Shown piece by piece: positions 1-9,281 of a stretch of 64,000 bases of DNA (position 1 is its first letter; each line of letters starts with the position of its first letter). The translations under genes were made by a program, and so were the position numbers. This DNA is from Lysobacter avium (GTDB lineage: Bacteria > Pseudomonadota > Gammaproteobacteria > Xanthomonadales > Xanthomonadaceae), in NCBI RefSeq assembly GCF_015209745.1, contig NZ_CP063657.1, forward strand, positions 1,364,001 through 1,428,000, written 5' to 3'. Below the pieces are notes generated by a model that searched no databases, was not told the origin of the DNA, and saw only the letters and a program-made list of their open reading frames with translations.

Positions 1-1716
1 ATATTCATGTCGCAGATCGCGATCACCATCTCGGTGTCGCTGTTGGCGTCGTGGCTGGTGGCGGTGAGCCTGATCCCGATGCTGTCCTCGAGGATGAAGA
101 CGCCGGCGGCGGTGCAGAACGATCACGGACTGATCCGGCGGCTGCAGACTCGCTATGCGCGTTTCCTGCGCTGGACACTGGAGCATCGCGGCTGGAGCAT
201 CACCGGAATCGTGCTGATCATTGCCATCAGCGTGGTGCCGATGACGAAGACCAAGTTCGACATGTTCGGCGGCAACCAGGGCGGCGACACGAATATCGCC
301 TACAACTTGAACGGCAGCTACAGCAAGGATCAGGTGTCCGAGGAGGTCGCCCGCGTCGAGGCATATCTGGAGGAAAACCGCGACCGTTTAAGGATCGCCC
401 AGGTCTACTCGTGGTTCAGCGCGGGGAACGACGCCGGCACGATGGTGACCTTCAAGAGCGACGTCGCCGACGCCGGGGAACTGGTGGAGGAGATTCGCAA
501 GGGCCTGCCCAAGTCCGCGCGCGGCAAGATCGGCATCGACGAACAGGGCAACCAGGGCGGCGGCACTGGCGAGGGCATGCAGGTCCAACTGGTCGGGGAT
601 TCAACCGAGGTGTTGACCGCGCTGGCCAATGACGTGGTGCCGCTGCTTGCCCGGCGAACGGAACTGCGCGATGTCCGCATCGATGCCGGCGACAGCAACA
701 ACGAATTGAACGTGCGGGTCGACCGCGAGCGGGCCGCCGCATTCGGCTTCAGTGCAGACGAGGTGGCGCGGTTCGTCGGCCTGGCCCTGCGCGGCGCGCA
801 GCTGCGGGACTTCAGCCGCGGCCAGACCGAGGTGCCGGTATGGGTGCGCTTCGCCGGTGCCGAGCAATTCGACGTCTCCGACATCGCCGCCTTTACCGTG
901 CGCTCGGCGGACGGTCGCGACGTTCCGTTGCTGTCCATGGTGGATCTGGATACCAGCGCCGCGGCGACCGAGATCCGCAGGACGAACCGGCAGACCTCGC
1001 TGGTGATCAAGGCCAACCTGGCCGGCGATGCCACCACCCCCGACGCGCGCAAGGCGATCGAGCAGACGCTGGACAGCGTGGCGTTTCCACCTGGTTACGG
1101 CTACAGCTTTGAGGGCAGCTCGTTCCAGAACGATGCCGAAGCGGTCAACCAGATGATGTTCAACCTGATCATCGCGCTGGTGATGATCTACGTGGTCATG
1201 GCCGCGGTGTTCGAGTCGCTCGTATTCCCGTCGGCGATCATGAGCTGCGTGGTGTTCTCGATCTTCGGCGTGTTCTGGCTGTTCTGGCTGACCGGCACCT
1301 CGTTCTCGGTGATGGCCTTCATCGGCATCCTGGTGCTGATGGGTGTGGTGGTGAACAACGGCATCGTGATGGTCGAGCACATCAACAACCTGCGTCGCCG
1401 CGGTCTGTCACGCACCGATGCGCTGGTGGAAGGCAGTCGCGAGCGCCTGCGGCCGATCCTGATGACGATGGGCACGGCGATCCTGGCGATGATCCCCATC
1501 TCGCTGAGCAATACCGTCGTGCTGGGCGGCCTGACGTACTCGCCCATGGCGCGTGCGGTGGCCGGCGGACTGGCGTTCTCGACCCTGGTCAGCCTGCTGT
1601 TCCTGCCGACCATCTACGCGATCCTCGACGATATGCGCAACGCGACGGCGCGGATGGCGCGCAGGGCGAGGGGAGTGGGGGCGGATGGTGGAACGCCGGA
1701 GCAGACAGCAGTTTGA
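1..1716 (+). CDS. RND efflux transporter permease, C-terminal half (partial)
   Basis: The reading frame is already open at base 1, so the 5' end lies outside the window; about 570 of roughly 1030 residues are present. It is the inner-membrane proton-drug antiporter of a tripartite RND pump. The visible part starts near the end of the first membrane bundle, runs through the second periplasmic porter lobe (about residues 85-375) and continues into the last five membrane helices. Family signatures are the VVVNNGIVMVEH segment and RLRPILMTMGTAIL, both typical of HAE1/AcrB-like permeases. The substrate cannot be told. An OprM-type outer-membrane partner lies at the far end of the window, but nothing here shows that the two work together. 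Confidence 0.93.
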   Translation: MFMSQIAITISVSLLASWLVAVSLIPMLSSRMKTPAAVQNDHGLIRRLQTRYARFLRWTLEHRGWSITGIVLIIAISVVPMTKTKFDMFGGNQGGDTNIAYNLNGSYSKDQVSEEVARVEAYLEENRDRLRIAQVYSWFSAGNDAGTMVTFKSDVADAGELVEEIRKGLPKSARGKIGIDEQGNQGGGTGEGMQVQLVGDSTEVLTALANDVVPLLARRTELRDVRIDAGDSNNELNVRVDRERAAAFGFSADEVARFVGLALRGAQLRDFSRGQTEVPVWVRFAGAEQFDVSDIAAFTVRSADGRDVPLLSMVDLDTSAAATEIRRTNRQTSLVIKANLAGDATTPDARKAIEQTLDSVAFPPGYGYSFEGSSFQNDAEAVNQMMFNLIIALVMIYVVMAAVFESLVFPSAIMSCVVFSIFGVFWLFWLTGTSFSVMAFIGILVLMGVVVNNGIVMVEHINNLRRRGLSRTDALVEGSRERLRPILMTMGTAILAMIPISLSNTVVLGGLTYSPMARAVAGGLAFSTLVSLLFLPTIYAILDDMRNATARMARRARGVGADGGTPEQTAV

Positions 1717-1776
1717 AGGAAACGCCGTACGCGGTGCGTTGACGCGCCGCTGGCGGTGCGGTGCCGGGTCGGACAA

Positions 1777-3009
1777 TCAGCCGAACAGTGTTCCCAGCAT
1801 TTTCAAGCCGCCGGTCCAGACCCCGATGGCCGTGCCCAGACTTGTCAGGAAGAAGTTCAACAGCGTCCGTGAAACGCGGTTGCGCCACCAGCCGCGCACG
1901 GTCTGCACATCGGCGCGAAGGGCCATGAAGTCGGCGTAGGTCGGCTTGCGGATCCATGCCTCGGTCAGCGCGCTCAGGGTGCCGGACGCCAGGGCAGGGT
2001 GGAGCGGGGTGATCGGCGAGGCGACGAACGCCACCAGAATGCTCAGCGGATGGCCGCCGGCAATCGCGCAACCCAGTGCGCCGAGCAGGCCCGTGGCGAG
2101 GATCCACTGCAGCAGCAGGTCGGAACCCACATCGATCCCGCCCTGCCAGAAGCCCCAGGCGAATCCGCCGATGACTACGGTGGACAGGATGAGGGTGAAC
2201 CATGGAATGCTGCTTTTGGGCGCGAGGGACTCGAGTTCCTCGCGGATCGCGCCGGCGGGGGCGGTTTCCTCGCGCAAATGCCTGGCCAAGCCTTGCAGGT
2301 GGCCGGCGCCGACCACCGCCAGCACCTCGCGTGAACCGTCGTGGTTGGTGTCCTCGCGGATCTGGCGCAGGCGCGCGGCCATGTAGCGGTCGCGCTCGGC
2401 GATGACGGTCTCGTACACCGCAGGGCTTTCGCTGGCGAACTCGTTGAAGCTGGCCTCGAGCATGTCACCCTGTTTGAGCTTCTCGATTTCCTCGGCGCCG
2501 ACCTCGTCATCGGCCAGCAGTCCCGCCAGCAGTCCGCCACCGAGTTTCGCCCGGCCCCAGAAGCCCAGCCGCGCCGATGCACGCTTGAAGGTCAGGCCGA
2601 CGTCGCGGTCGATCAGGTGCACCGGCATGTCCCGCGCACGCGCCTCCAGCACCGCCCGTTTGAGCTCGGCGCCGGGCTCGACGCCGAGTTGCTCGGCGAG
2701 CCGGCGCTGGTAGGCCGCGAGCGCCAGGTTGGCGGCGAACATCGCGGTCTTGCCGGTGCGGATCACCTTCACCAGGTCGAGCTTGGCCATCGAATCCGCG
2801 TCCGAGAGTGCCTGCAGGCGGGCTTCGTCGAGTTCCACGGCCACGGCGTCGAATCGGCCACTGCCGATCGCATCGCGGACCGCCTCCACGCTCGCCTGCG
2901 ACACATGGGCCGTGCCCAGCAGGGTGTAGCGGACACCGTCGCGCTCGACGACCTCGTGCGGCTGGCCATGCAGGAAATCGGCGGTGGCCGCCAGTGGGGT
3001 ATCGCTCAT
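1777..3009 (-). CDS. TraB/PrgY family membrane protein
   Basis: 410 residues. The N-terminal two thirds is a TraB domain: GTAH at residues 32-35 and a GAGHL motif near residue 230 are the paired GxxH-type signatures of the TraB/TIKI superfamily, with VELDEARL between them. The last 130 or so residues hold three or four hydrophobic helices, so the protein is membrane anchored by its C-terminus. TIKI relatives are metalloproteases and enterococcal TraB/PrgY act on pheromone peptides, but the bacterial chromosomal members have no settled role. It follows aguB on the same strand after 43 bases, and may be transcribed from the agu promoter. Confidence 0.82.
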   Translation of the reverse strand: MSDTPLAATADFLHGQPHEVVERDGVRYTLLGTAHVSQASVEAVRDAIGSGRFDAVAVELDEARLQALSDADSMAKLDLVKVIRTGKTAMFAANLALAAYQRRLAEQLGVEPGAELKRAVLEARARDMPVHLIDRDVGLTFKRASARLGFWGRAKLGGGLLAGLLADDEVGAEEIEKLKQGDMLEASFNEFASESPAVYETVIAERDRYMAARLRQIREDTNHDGSREVLAVVGAGHLQGLARHLREETAPAGAIREELESLAPKSSIPWFTLILSTVVIGGFAWGFWQGGIDVGSDLLLQWILATGLLGALGCAIAGGHPLSILVAFVASPITPLHPALASGTLSALTEAWIRKPTYADFMALRADVQTVRGWWRNRVSRTLLNFFLTSLGTAIGVWTGGLKMLGTLFG

Positions 3010-3052
3010 CTAAGTACAACCGTGTTGGGGGTGGCGCGCGAGCGCAACGGGA

Positions 3053-3952
3053 TCAATCGCGATAGCGCTTGAGCAGATCGTCGTAGGCGTCGATGCGCCG
3101 GTCGCGCAGGAACGGCCAGATCCGTCGCACGTCCTCGCTGCGCTGCAGGTCGACCTCGGCCATCAGGATCTCCGGACCGTCGCCTGCCATTGCCAGGAAC
3201 TCGCCCTGCGGACCCAGCACGTGACTGTGACCCCAGAAGTCGACCCCCGCAGTACCCAGCGGAGAAGGCTCATGCCCGACGCGGTTGCAGCTCAGCACCG
3301 GCAGACCGTTGGCGACCGCGTGGCCCCGGTGGCTGACGATCCACGATTCTCGCTGGCGGTCTTTCTCTGCCTGGTCGTCTTCCGGGTCGTAGCCGATGGC
3401 AGTGGGGTACAGCAGCAGTTCAGCGCCGGCCAGCGCCATCAGGCGTGCGGCCTCCGGGTACCACTGGTCCCAGCACACGAGCACGCCGAGCCGGCCGACG
3501 GACGTGTCGATCGGCTCGAATCCGGTATCGCCCGGCGTGAAGTAGAACTTCTCGTAGAAACCCGGGTCATCCGGGATGTGCATCTTGCGGTACTTGCCCG
3601 CGATGCTGCCGTCGGCTTCCAGGACCACGGCGGTGTTGTGGTAAAGCCCGGCGGCGCGGCGCTCGAACAGCGAGCTGACGATCACCACCTTGTGCTTGGC
3701 AGCCAGGCGACCCAGGCGGTCGGTGCTGGGCCCGGGGATGGGCTCGGCGAGGTCGAACTCGTCCACCGACTCGTGCTGGCAGAAGTACGGGCCGTTGTGG
3801 ATCTCCTGCAACAGGACCAGGCGGGCGCCGTCAGCGGCGGCCTTGGCGACGCGCTGCTCGATCTGCGCCAGGTTGGCCTCGGCGTTGCCGGCGCCGCGGT
3901 CGATGACGGCGCGATCCTGGATCAGCGCAACGGGGAGTGTCCTGGTTTTCAT
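3053..3952 (-). CDS. aguB: N-carbamoylputrescine amidase
   Basis: 299 residues, nitrilase superfamily. The catalytic triad is readable: Glu50 in LLQEIHN, Lys123 in YRKMHIPD and Cys160 in LVCWDQWYPE. The enzyme hydrolyses N-carbamoylputrescine to putrescine, CO2 and ammonia, the last step of the agmatine route to polyamines. The adjacent upstream gene is agmatine deiminase, which makes the substrate, so the assignment within the nitrilase family is firm. Cytoplasmic; the length is normal for AguB. Confidence 0.95.
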   Translation of the reverse strand: MKTRTLPVALIQDRAVIDRGAGNAEANLAQIEQRVAKAAADGARLVLLQEIHNGPYFCQHESVDEFDLAEPIPGPSTDRLGRLAAKHKVVIVSSLFERRAAGLYHNTAVVLEADGSIAGKYRKMHIPDDPGFYEKFYFTPGDTGFEPIDTSVGRLGVLVCWDQWYPEAARLMALAGAELLLYPTAIGYDPEDDQAEKDRQRESWIVSHRGHAVANGLPVLSCNRVGHEPSPLGTAGVDFWGHSHVLGPQGEFLAMAGDGPEILMAEVDLQRSEDVRRIWPFLRDRRIDAYDDLLKRYRD

Positions 3953-4022
3953 GACGGTTCCGATGATTCGATAGGTGGAATATGAGCGCTCGACTGCAGG
4001 TGCCGCGCACCGGTGGCGCGGA

Positions 4023-5051
4023 TCAGACGACGCCGTCGGGCAGTTGCATCGTGATGCAGTGCAGGCTGCCGTTCTGCCAGATCAGTGGCCGGCAAGGGAC
4101 CTGGATCACCTCACGGCCCGGAAATGCGTTTGCGAGCATTGCTGCGGCCTCATCATCCATGCTGTCCCCGTAAGCGGGCATCAACACCGCACCGTTGATG
4201 ATCAGGAAGTTCGCGTAGCTTGCCGCGAGCCGGCGGTCGCCATCCATGACCGGGCCCGGCCAGGGCAGGGGAAACAGCCGATACGGCTTGCCTTCGACCG
4301 TGCGCAGGGCGGCCAGTTCCTTCCCCATTGCCTGCAGCGGAACGAAATGCGAATCGGTCTCGTCGTCGCAGGCCTGGTAGACAATGGCATCGCGCGCGGC
4401 AAAGCGGGCGAGCGTATCGATGTGGGCATCGGTGTCATCGCCTTCCAGATAACCATGGTCCAACCACAGCACGCGTCGCTGTTCCAGGTGGTGCGACAGT
4501 TTCTGCTCGAGCTCCTCCCGCGTTGCGTCCGGATGACGCTCGTGGAGGCAGGTCCACGTGGTAAGGAGGGTTCCCTCGCCGTCGGTCTCGATTGCGCCGC
4601 CTTCCAGGGCGAAGTCGATGTCCTGCCGCCGGCTGCGACGGAACACGTCGCGCTCGAACAATGCCTCGACAAGGCGATCGTCAAGGCTGGCGTCAAACTT
4701 GCCCCCCCAGCCGGTGAAGCGGAAATCCAGCAGGCGGAATTCTTCGTTCGCCCTGAGGCTGATCGGACCGGAATCGCGCAACCAGGTATCGTCGTATGCG
4801 ACCTCGATGAACCGGACCCGCTGCATATCGACACGCGCCGACGCCAGGCGGGCACGCGCGTACGCCTCGACATCCTCGTCGGCCACGCAGATCAGCACCG
4901 GCTGGAATCGGGTGATCGCCGAGACCAGAGCGATGTAGGTTTCCTCCACCTCGCCCAGCCGGTCGGCCCAGTCGGTCCCGGCCGTCGGCCAGGCAATCAG
5001 GATCGCCGATTGGGGCTCCCACTCGGCGGGAAAGCGCATCGTTTCGGTCAT
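4023..5051 (-). CDS. aguA: Agmatine deiminase
   Basis: Converts agmatine to N-carbamoylputrescine and ammonia. 342 residues from the ATG at 5051; a TTG at 5066 would add five residues, but the ATG fits the usual MTxTxRxPAEWEPQ start. Porphyromonas-type peptidylarginine deiminase fold: DDTWLRDSGP at residues 87-96, LEGGAIETDG at 149-158, and the nucleophile Cys332 in GSLHCIT near the C-terminus. It precedes aguB by 70 bases on the same strand, giving a two-step agmatine-to-putrescine module. Confidence 0.95.
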   Translation of the reverse strand: MTETMRFPAEWEPQSAILIAWPTAGTDWADRLGEVEETYIALVSAITRFQPVLICVADEDVEAYARARLASARVDMQRVRFIEVAYDDTWLRDSGPISLRANEEFRLLDFRFTGWGGKFDASLDDRLVEALFERDVFRRSRRQDIDFALEGGAIETDGEGTLLTTWTCLHERHPDATREELEQKLSHHLEQRRVLWLDHGYLEGDDTDAHIDTLARFAARDAIVYQACDDETDSHFVPLQAMGKELAALRTVEGKPYRLFPLPWPGPVMDGDRRLAASYANFLIINGAVLMPAYGDSMDDEAAAMLANAFPGREVIQVPCRPLIWQNGSLHCITMQLPDGVV

Positions 5052-5072
5052 GGGGCTTGCTTGCAAGGGGGC

Positions 5073-5408
5073 TTATCGTATGGCCGGCTTCGGGCCGATT
5101 TCAGTGCTCATCGCCTGATTCGCGACGACGTCGATCACGCGGTCCCGCTCGAAATAGACCGTGAACTGGGGATAGAACCAGCGATTGATGGTCGGCCACT
5201 GGCTTTTCTGACCACCCCGCGGATCAAGCCGCTGCGTCGGATCGCCGTAGCGTGCCTGGACCTGCGCCATGCTGGCGCCTCGAGCTGGCACCGCTGCCTG
5301 GTTGAGCTGCCCGGTGCGATCGATCAGAAGCGTATCCGCTGACGCCGGAGCGGCAAAAATGAGCACGGCGAGCAGTGAAAGGCTGGCGATACCGGTCTTG
5401 TTGGTCAT
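5073..5408 (-). CDS. Small exported protein, BamE/OmlA-like
   Basis: 111 residues starting at MTNKTGIASLSL; a further-upstream in-frame start would put charged sequence ahead of the signal peptide, so the ATG at 5408 is preferred. Residues 1-24 form a signal peptide ending in ASA. The mature part has a pattern resembling BamE/OmlA-fold proteins: SMAQVQARYGDP, then a W/Y-rich strand (INRWFYPQFTVYFE) and a closing hydrophobic strand. There is no lipobox cysteine, so it should be soluble in the periplasm. It lies 21 bases upstream of aguA on the same strand. Function unknown; the BamE-like reading is inference. Confidence 0.7.
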   Translation of the reverse strand: MTNKTGIASLSLLAVLIFAAPASADTLLIDRTGQLNQAAVPARGASMAQVQARYGDPTQRLDPRGGQKSQWPTINRWFYPQFTVYFERDRVIDVVANQAMSTEIGPKPAIR

Positions 5409-5531
5409 TTCCCAATTTCCATGGACGGATTCTGAAGCGGGATTGTAAGCACAAGGACGAGACGGCCGCGTGGTCGCCATCAGGAGCGCGACGGCTTTGA
5501 CGCACGAGTCCGGATCCTGCCGGCGGAAAGC

Positions 5532-5557
5532 AGAAAGCCGCCCGGAGGCGGCTTTCT
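5532..5557 (-). terminator. Terminator hairpin after rpmJ
   Basis: A perfect 11-bp stem (AGAAAGCCGCC pairing with GGCGGCTTTCT) around a 4-base loop lies 27 bases past the rpmJ stop. Read on the minus strand the right arm ends GGCTTTCTGCTTTC, a moderately T-rich tail. Confidence 0.75.
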
Positions 5558-5583
5558 GGCGAAGCGCAGGAAGCGCCCGTGGA

Positions 5584-5709
5584 TCAGCGCTGGCGCGCCT
5601 TGAAACGCGGGTTCGACTTGCAAATCACGAAGACCTTGCCGCGACGGCGAACGACCTTGCAGTCGCGGTGACGGGCCTTCGCCGACTTCAGGGAGGACAG
5701 GACCTTCAT
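5584..5709 (-). CDS. rpmJ: 50S ribosomal protein L36 (zinc-free, C-minus form)
   Basis: 41 residues beginning [14 protein letters not shown] and ending NPRFKARQR, a structural protein of the large ribosomal subunit. Classical L36 binds zinc through CxxC...C...H; here only Cys17 and Cys30 remain and the first cysteine of the CxxC pair is missing, as in the YkgO-type paralogue. It stands alone with its own terminator, away from the ribosomal-protein operons. Confidence 0.95.
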   Translation of the reverse strand: MKVLSSLKSAKARHRDCKVVRRRGKVFVICKSNPRFKARQR

Positions 5710-5886
5710 GAGAGACCTCGGCAACAGTGGGAAAATAGCAAGCCCGCAATGTTAGCGGGTAATTGCATGGCAATCAAGCGCATCCGGGCGCTTCAAGTCA
5801 ACCTGAGGCAGCTCGCCAGAGGTCGGGCAACCGCTCCAACGTCTTTGCGGTGCTTCCGGGCGATCGGCGGACGGCATAATAGCGCG

Positions 5887-6585
5887 ATGAACAGCAATCC
5901 AAGCGAAAAAACATCCGATTCCGCCCCGGTTTTGACGATTGATGGCCCATCCGGCTCCGGCAAAGGAACCATCAGCCGCCTGGTGACCGCCAGGCTCGGT
6001 TGGCACTACCTGGACTCCGGCGCACTTTATCGCGCCGTCGGCGTCGCCGCAGGGTGGAAGGACATCGACCTGGGGGACCCGGCAGCGCTGGTGCGCTGCG
6101 CGTTCGATACCCGGGTCGACTTCGAGGAGCGGGAAGACGGACTGCGCGTGCTCGTCAACGGCACCGACGCAACCGACGAGCTGCGGATGGAAACCGCTGG
6201 CGCGGCCGCATCGGCGATCGCGGCAATCGGCGAAGTGCGCGAGGTGCTGAAGGACCGGCAGCGCGCGTTCCGGCGCGCTCCGGGCCTGGTTGCCGACGGC
6301 CGGGACATGGGGACGGTCATCTTCCCCGACGCGGCCCACAAGGTGTTCCTGACCGCCAGCGCGGACGAACGGGCGCAAAGACGCTATAAGCAGTTGAAGG
6401 ACAAGGGGGTTTCCGTTACATTTGCGGGGCTGCTACGGGAGATTCTCGCCCGTGACGCCCGCGACGCGAACCGTGCCGTGGCACCTTTGCGACCGGCCGC
6501 AGACGCCGTGACCATTGATACCACAGGCATGGCAATCGACGATGTGGTGGACAGGGTCCTGGCGTTGCTGGCCCCTGCGCAGTGA
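5887..6585 (+). CDS. cmk: Cytidylate kinase
   Basis: 232 residues from the ATG at 5887. Phosphorylates CMP and dCMP to the diphosphates with ATP. P-loop GPSGSGKGT at residues 20-28, substrate segment [13 protein letters not shown], and VADGRDMGT carrying the conserved arginine and aspartate. The frame stays open upstream to about 5470, but the initial [21 protein letters not shown] fits the family and the upstream codons overlap the rpmJ promoter region. Followed by rpsA, the usual proteobacterial order. Confidence 0.96.
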   Translation: MNSNPSEKTSDSAPVLTIDGPSGSGKGTISRLVTARLGWHYLDSGALYRAVGVAAGWKDIDLGDPAALVRCAFDTRVDFEEREDGLRVLVNGTDATDELRMETAGAAASAIAAIGEVREVLKDRQRAFRRAPGLVADGRDMGTVIFPDAAHKVFLTASADERAQRRYKQLKDKGVSVTFAGLLREILARDARDANRAVAPLRPAADAVTIDTTGMAIDDVVDRVLALLAPAQ

Positions 6586-6768
6586 GCTTCACCGCAATAC
6601 CGCTGTAACAGTCCCGTCGCAATTCCGCGGCGGATCAACCAACCGACACATGGTGCAGCTCCTCCGCACCACATCAACGGGTGGGTCGACCACGTGCTGC
6701 TTGCGTTATCCCCTGTGGGAAACGATGCCAGCCGGTGCGACCCGTGTGTTCACACGGATATTTTCCTA
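6586..6768 (+). promoter_or_regulatory. rpsA 5' leader with palindromes, no clear Shine-Dalgarno
   Basis: 183 bases between cmk and rpsA. A TGGTGC/GCACCA hairpin lies at 6651-6671 and a perfect inverted repeat CCGTGTG-TT-CACACGG at 6742-6757, 11 bases before the rpsA ATG. No AGGAG-like site stands at normal spacing. In E. coli the rpsA leader also lacks a strong Shine-Dalgarno and folds so that S1 represses its own translation; a similar role here is inference. Confidence 0.45.
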
Positions 6769-8460
6769 ATGACCGAATCATTTGCAGAACTGTTCGAACA
6801 GAGCGAGCAGTACCTCTCGAACCTGAAGCCTGGCTCCATCGTTGTTGGTACCGTCGTCGAAGTCCGAAGCGACGTCGTCGTGATCAACGCCGGCCTGAAG
6901 TCCGAAGGCATCGTGCCCATCGAGCAGTTCCGTAACGACGACGGCGAGATCGACATCGCTGTCGGTGACAAGATCAAGGTCGCGCTGGATGCCATCGAGA
7001 ATGGCTTTGGCGAGACCGTCCTGTCGCGTGAGAAAGCCAAGCGCGCGATGGTGTGGGACGAGCTGGAAGAAGCGCTCGAGAACAACGAGACCATCACGGG
7101 CCGCATCAGCGGCAAGGTCAAGGGTGGTTTCACCGTCGACATCAAGGATGTCCGCGGCTTCCTGCCCGGTTCGCTGGTTGACGTGCGCCCGGTGCGCGAC
7201 TCGACCTACCTGGAAGGCAAGGAACTCGAGTTCAAGCTGATCAAGCTGGACCGCAAGCGCAACAACATCGTCGTCTCCCGCCGTGCGGTGGTTGAGAGCG
7301 AGCACTCGGAAGAGCGCGAGCAGCTGATGGAGAAGCTGGTCGAGGGCGCCATCCTGAAGGGTGTGGTCAAGAACCTCACCGACTACGGCGCGTTCGTGGA
7401 CCTGGGCGGCATCGACGGCCTGCTGCACATCACCGACATGGCCTGGAAGCGCGTGCGCCATCCGTCCGAAGTCGTGGAAGTCGGCCAGGAGCTGGACGTC
7501 CGCGTGCTCAAGTACGACCGCGAGCGCAACCGCGTCAGCCTCGGCCTGAAGCAGCTGGGCGAGGATCCGTGGGACAACATCGCCCGCCGCTACCCGGCCG
7601 ACACCCGCGTGTTCGGCAAGGTCTCCAACGTCACCGATTACGGCGCGTTCGTGGAGATCGAGCCGGGCGTGGAAGGCCTGGTGCACGTGTCCGAAATGGA
7701 CTGGACCAACAAGAACGTCAACCCGTCCAAGATCGTGCAGGTCGGTGACGAGGTCCAGGTCATGGTGCTGGACGTGGACGAGGAGCGTCGCCGCATCTCG
7801 CTGGGCATGAAGCAGGTCTCGTCCAACCCGTGGGAGACCTTCTCGGTCCTGCACAAGAAGGGCGACAAGGTCGAAGGCCAGATCAAGTCGATCACCGACT
7901 TCGGCATCTTCATCGGCCTGGACGGCGGCATCGACGGCCTGGTCCATCTGTCCGACATCAGCTGGAACACCACCGGCGAGGACGTGGTCCGCAACTACAA
8001 GAAGGGCGACACCCTGGAAGCTGTCGTGCTGGCCGTGGATCCGGAGCGCGAGCGCATCAGCCTGGGCGTGAAGCAGATGGAGCAGGACCCGTTCGGCCAG
8101 TTCATGGCCTCCAACACCCGTGGCTCGATCGTCACCGGCAAGGTCACCGAAGTCGACGAGAAGGGCGCCACCATCGAGTTGGCGGACGGCATCGAAGGCT
8201 ACGTGGCGGCTCGCGACATCTCCAAGGATCGGGTGGAAGACGCCAGCAAGGTGCTCAAGGTCGGCGACGAGATCGAAGCGCGCTTCATCGGCATGGACCG
8301 CAAGGGCCGCACGATGCAGCTGTCGATCAAGGCAAAGGACGAGGCGGAAATGCAGGAAGCCGTCTCCGACTACAGCCGCGCCAGCGCGGAGGCCGCCAGC
8401 GGTACGACCAAGCTGGGCGCGTTGCTGCGTGAGCAGTTGAACAGCAACAAGTCGGAGTAA
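6769..8460 (+). CDS. rpsA: 30S ribosomal protein S1
   Basis: 563 residues starting [11 protein letters not shown] at 6769, close to the 557 of E. coli S1. It holds six consecutive S1 RNA-binding domains: the first two are divergent and bind the ribosome, and the last four show repeated phrases such as [37 protein letters not shown] and [17 protein letters not shown]. It delivers mRNA to the 30S subunit. The region upstream of the ATG lacks a strong ribosome-binding site. Confidence 0.98.
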   Translation: MTESFAELFEQSEQYLSNLKPGSIVVGTVVEVRSDVVVINAGLKSEGIVPIEQFRNDDGEIDIAVGDKIKVALDAIENGFGETVLSREKAKRAMVWDELEEALENNETITGRISGKVKGGFTVDIKDVRGFLPGSLVDVRPVRDSTYLEGKELEFKLIKLDRKRNNIVVSRRAVVESEHSEEREQLMEKLVEGAILKGVVKNLTDYGAFVDLGGIDGLLHITDMAWKRVRHPSEVVEVGQELDVRVLKYDRERNRVSLGLKQLGEDPWDNIARRYPADTRVFGKVSNVTDYGAFVEIEPGVEGLVHVSEMDWTNKNVNPSKIVQVGDEVQVMVLDVDEERRRISLGMKQVSSNPWETFSVLHKKGDKVEGQIKSITDFGIFIGLDGGIDGLVHLSDISWNTTGEDVVRNYKKGDTLEAVVLAVDPERERISLGVKQMEQDPFGQFMASNTRGSIVTGKVTEVDEKGATIELADGIEGYVAARDISKDRVEDASKVLKVGDEIEARFIGMDRKGRTMQLSIKAKDEAEMQEAVSDYSRASAEAASGTTKLGALLREQLNSNKSE

Positions 8461-8524
8461 TCCGCATCGGCGCGCTGTCCTGTCCGGATGGCGCGCTGTT
8501 GACGTTACCTGGCTGTAGCAAGAC

Positions 8525-8556
8525 AAGTACGGCCCGGCTTTGGCCGGGCCGTACTT
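8525..8556 (+). terminator. Rho-independent terminator after rpsA
   Basis: A 14-bp perfect stem (8525-8538 with 8543-8556) with a TTTG loop lies 65 bases past the rpsA stop, followed by CGTTTG. It separates rpsA from ihfB, although some read-through could feed ihfB. Confidence 0.8.
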
Positions 8557-8614
8557 CGTTTGAACCACACACCCCCATATTTTGAGATGGCCGCTAGCCG
8601 CCGCCCGGATTCCC

Positions 8615-8917
8615 ATGACCAAGTCCGAACTGATCGAGATCCTGTCCCAGCGCCAGCCGCACCTGAAGGGCGAAGATGTGGATCTGGCAGTGAAGGCATT
8701 GCTGGAGATGATGGGAAGTTCACTCGCCGATGGCGAGCGCATCGAGGTGCGTGGCTTTGGCAGCTTCTCGCTGCATTACCGTCCGCCTCGCATGGGTCGC
8801 AACCCGCGGACGGGCGAGTCCGTTGCACTGGCCGGCAAGCACGTGCCCCACTTCAAGCCAGGCAAGGAACTGCGCGAACGTGTCAGTGACGCGATGCCAG
8901 TGGATGAGGCCGATTGA
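8615..8917 (+). CDS. ihfB: Integration host factor subunit beta
   Basis: 100 residues from [10 protein letters not shown] at 8615. HU/IHF fold: an N-terminal helical dimerisation part, then the beta arm with [15 protein letters not shown] and the DNA-intercalating GRNPRTGE tip, ending in the [11 protein letters not shown] helix. It forms the sequence-specific DNA-bending heterodimer with IhfA, which is not in this window. The position after rpsA and before lapA matches E. coli and many gammaproteobacteria. Confidence 0.97.
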   Translation: MTKSELIEILSQRQPHLKGEDVDLAVKALLEMMGSSLADGERIEVRGFGSFSLHYRPPRMGRNPRTGESVALAGKHVPHFKPGKELRERVSDAMPVDEAD

Positions 8918-9011
8918 GCCCGCCGTCGGCTATGCACGGATCGGGGGCTGCGACGCCTCGCCTCCAATCCGATGAGCTGTTTTTCATGGACGCAGCAACC
9001 AGGAGATTGTC

Positions 9012-9281
9012 ATGCGAGTGATCCGGTTTCTGGTGGCGATTGTTTGCCTGGCGTTTGGTGCAGTCCTCGGCGCACTCAACCGGCAGGCGGTGTCGATTGA
9101 CGTGGGCTTTGGCCATGTAGCTTCCAACCTCGGCATCGTTATGCTCGCGTGTCTGCTTGTTGGCGTGATCGTCGGTGGATTGGCGATCAGCGCCAGCGTG
9201 GTGTGGCCACTGCGTCGTCGCCTGGCGAACGCGCAGAGGCAGCATGCAAGCCTCCCGACCGTTGCAAAGGAAGTTCCGTAA
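9012..9281 (+). CDS. lapA: LapA family inner-membrane protein
   Basis: 89 residues with two membrane helices (about 4-22 and 43-65) and a short basic cytoplasmic tail. The N-terminal MRVIRFLVAIVCLAFG and the QAVSIDVGFG loop are typical of LapA (DUF1049, formerly YciS). It is the small partner of LapB in control of lipopolysaccharide synthesis. lapB begins immediately after the stop codon, so the two are co-translated. Confidence 0.9.
   Translation: MRVIRFLVAIVCLAFGAVLGALNRQAVSIDVGFGHVASNLGIVMLACLLVGVIVGGLAISASVVWPLRRRLANAQRQHASLPTVAKEVP

Noticed and set aside
5470..5886. N-terminal extension of cmk
   Set aside because: The extra 139 codons are not kinase-like, and overlap the rpmJ gene and its promoter.
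6778..8742. 654-codon open frame antisense to rpsA
   Set aside because: Runs opposite the six S1 domains; amino-acid content is His/Asp/Leu-rich as expected of a GC-rich shadow frame, and has no recognisable motif.
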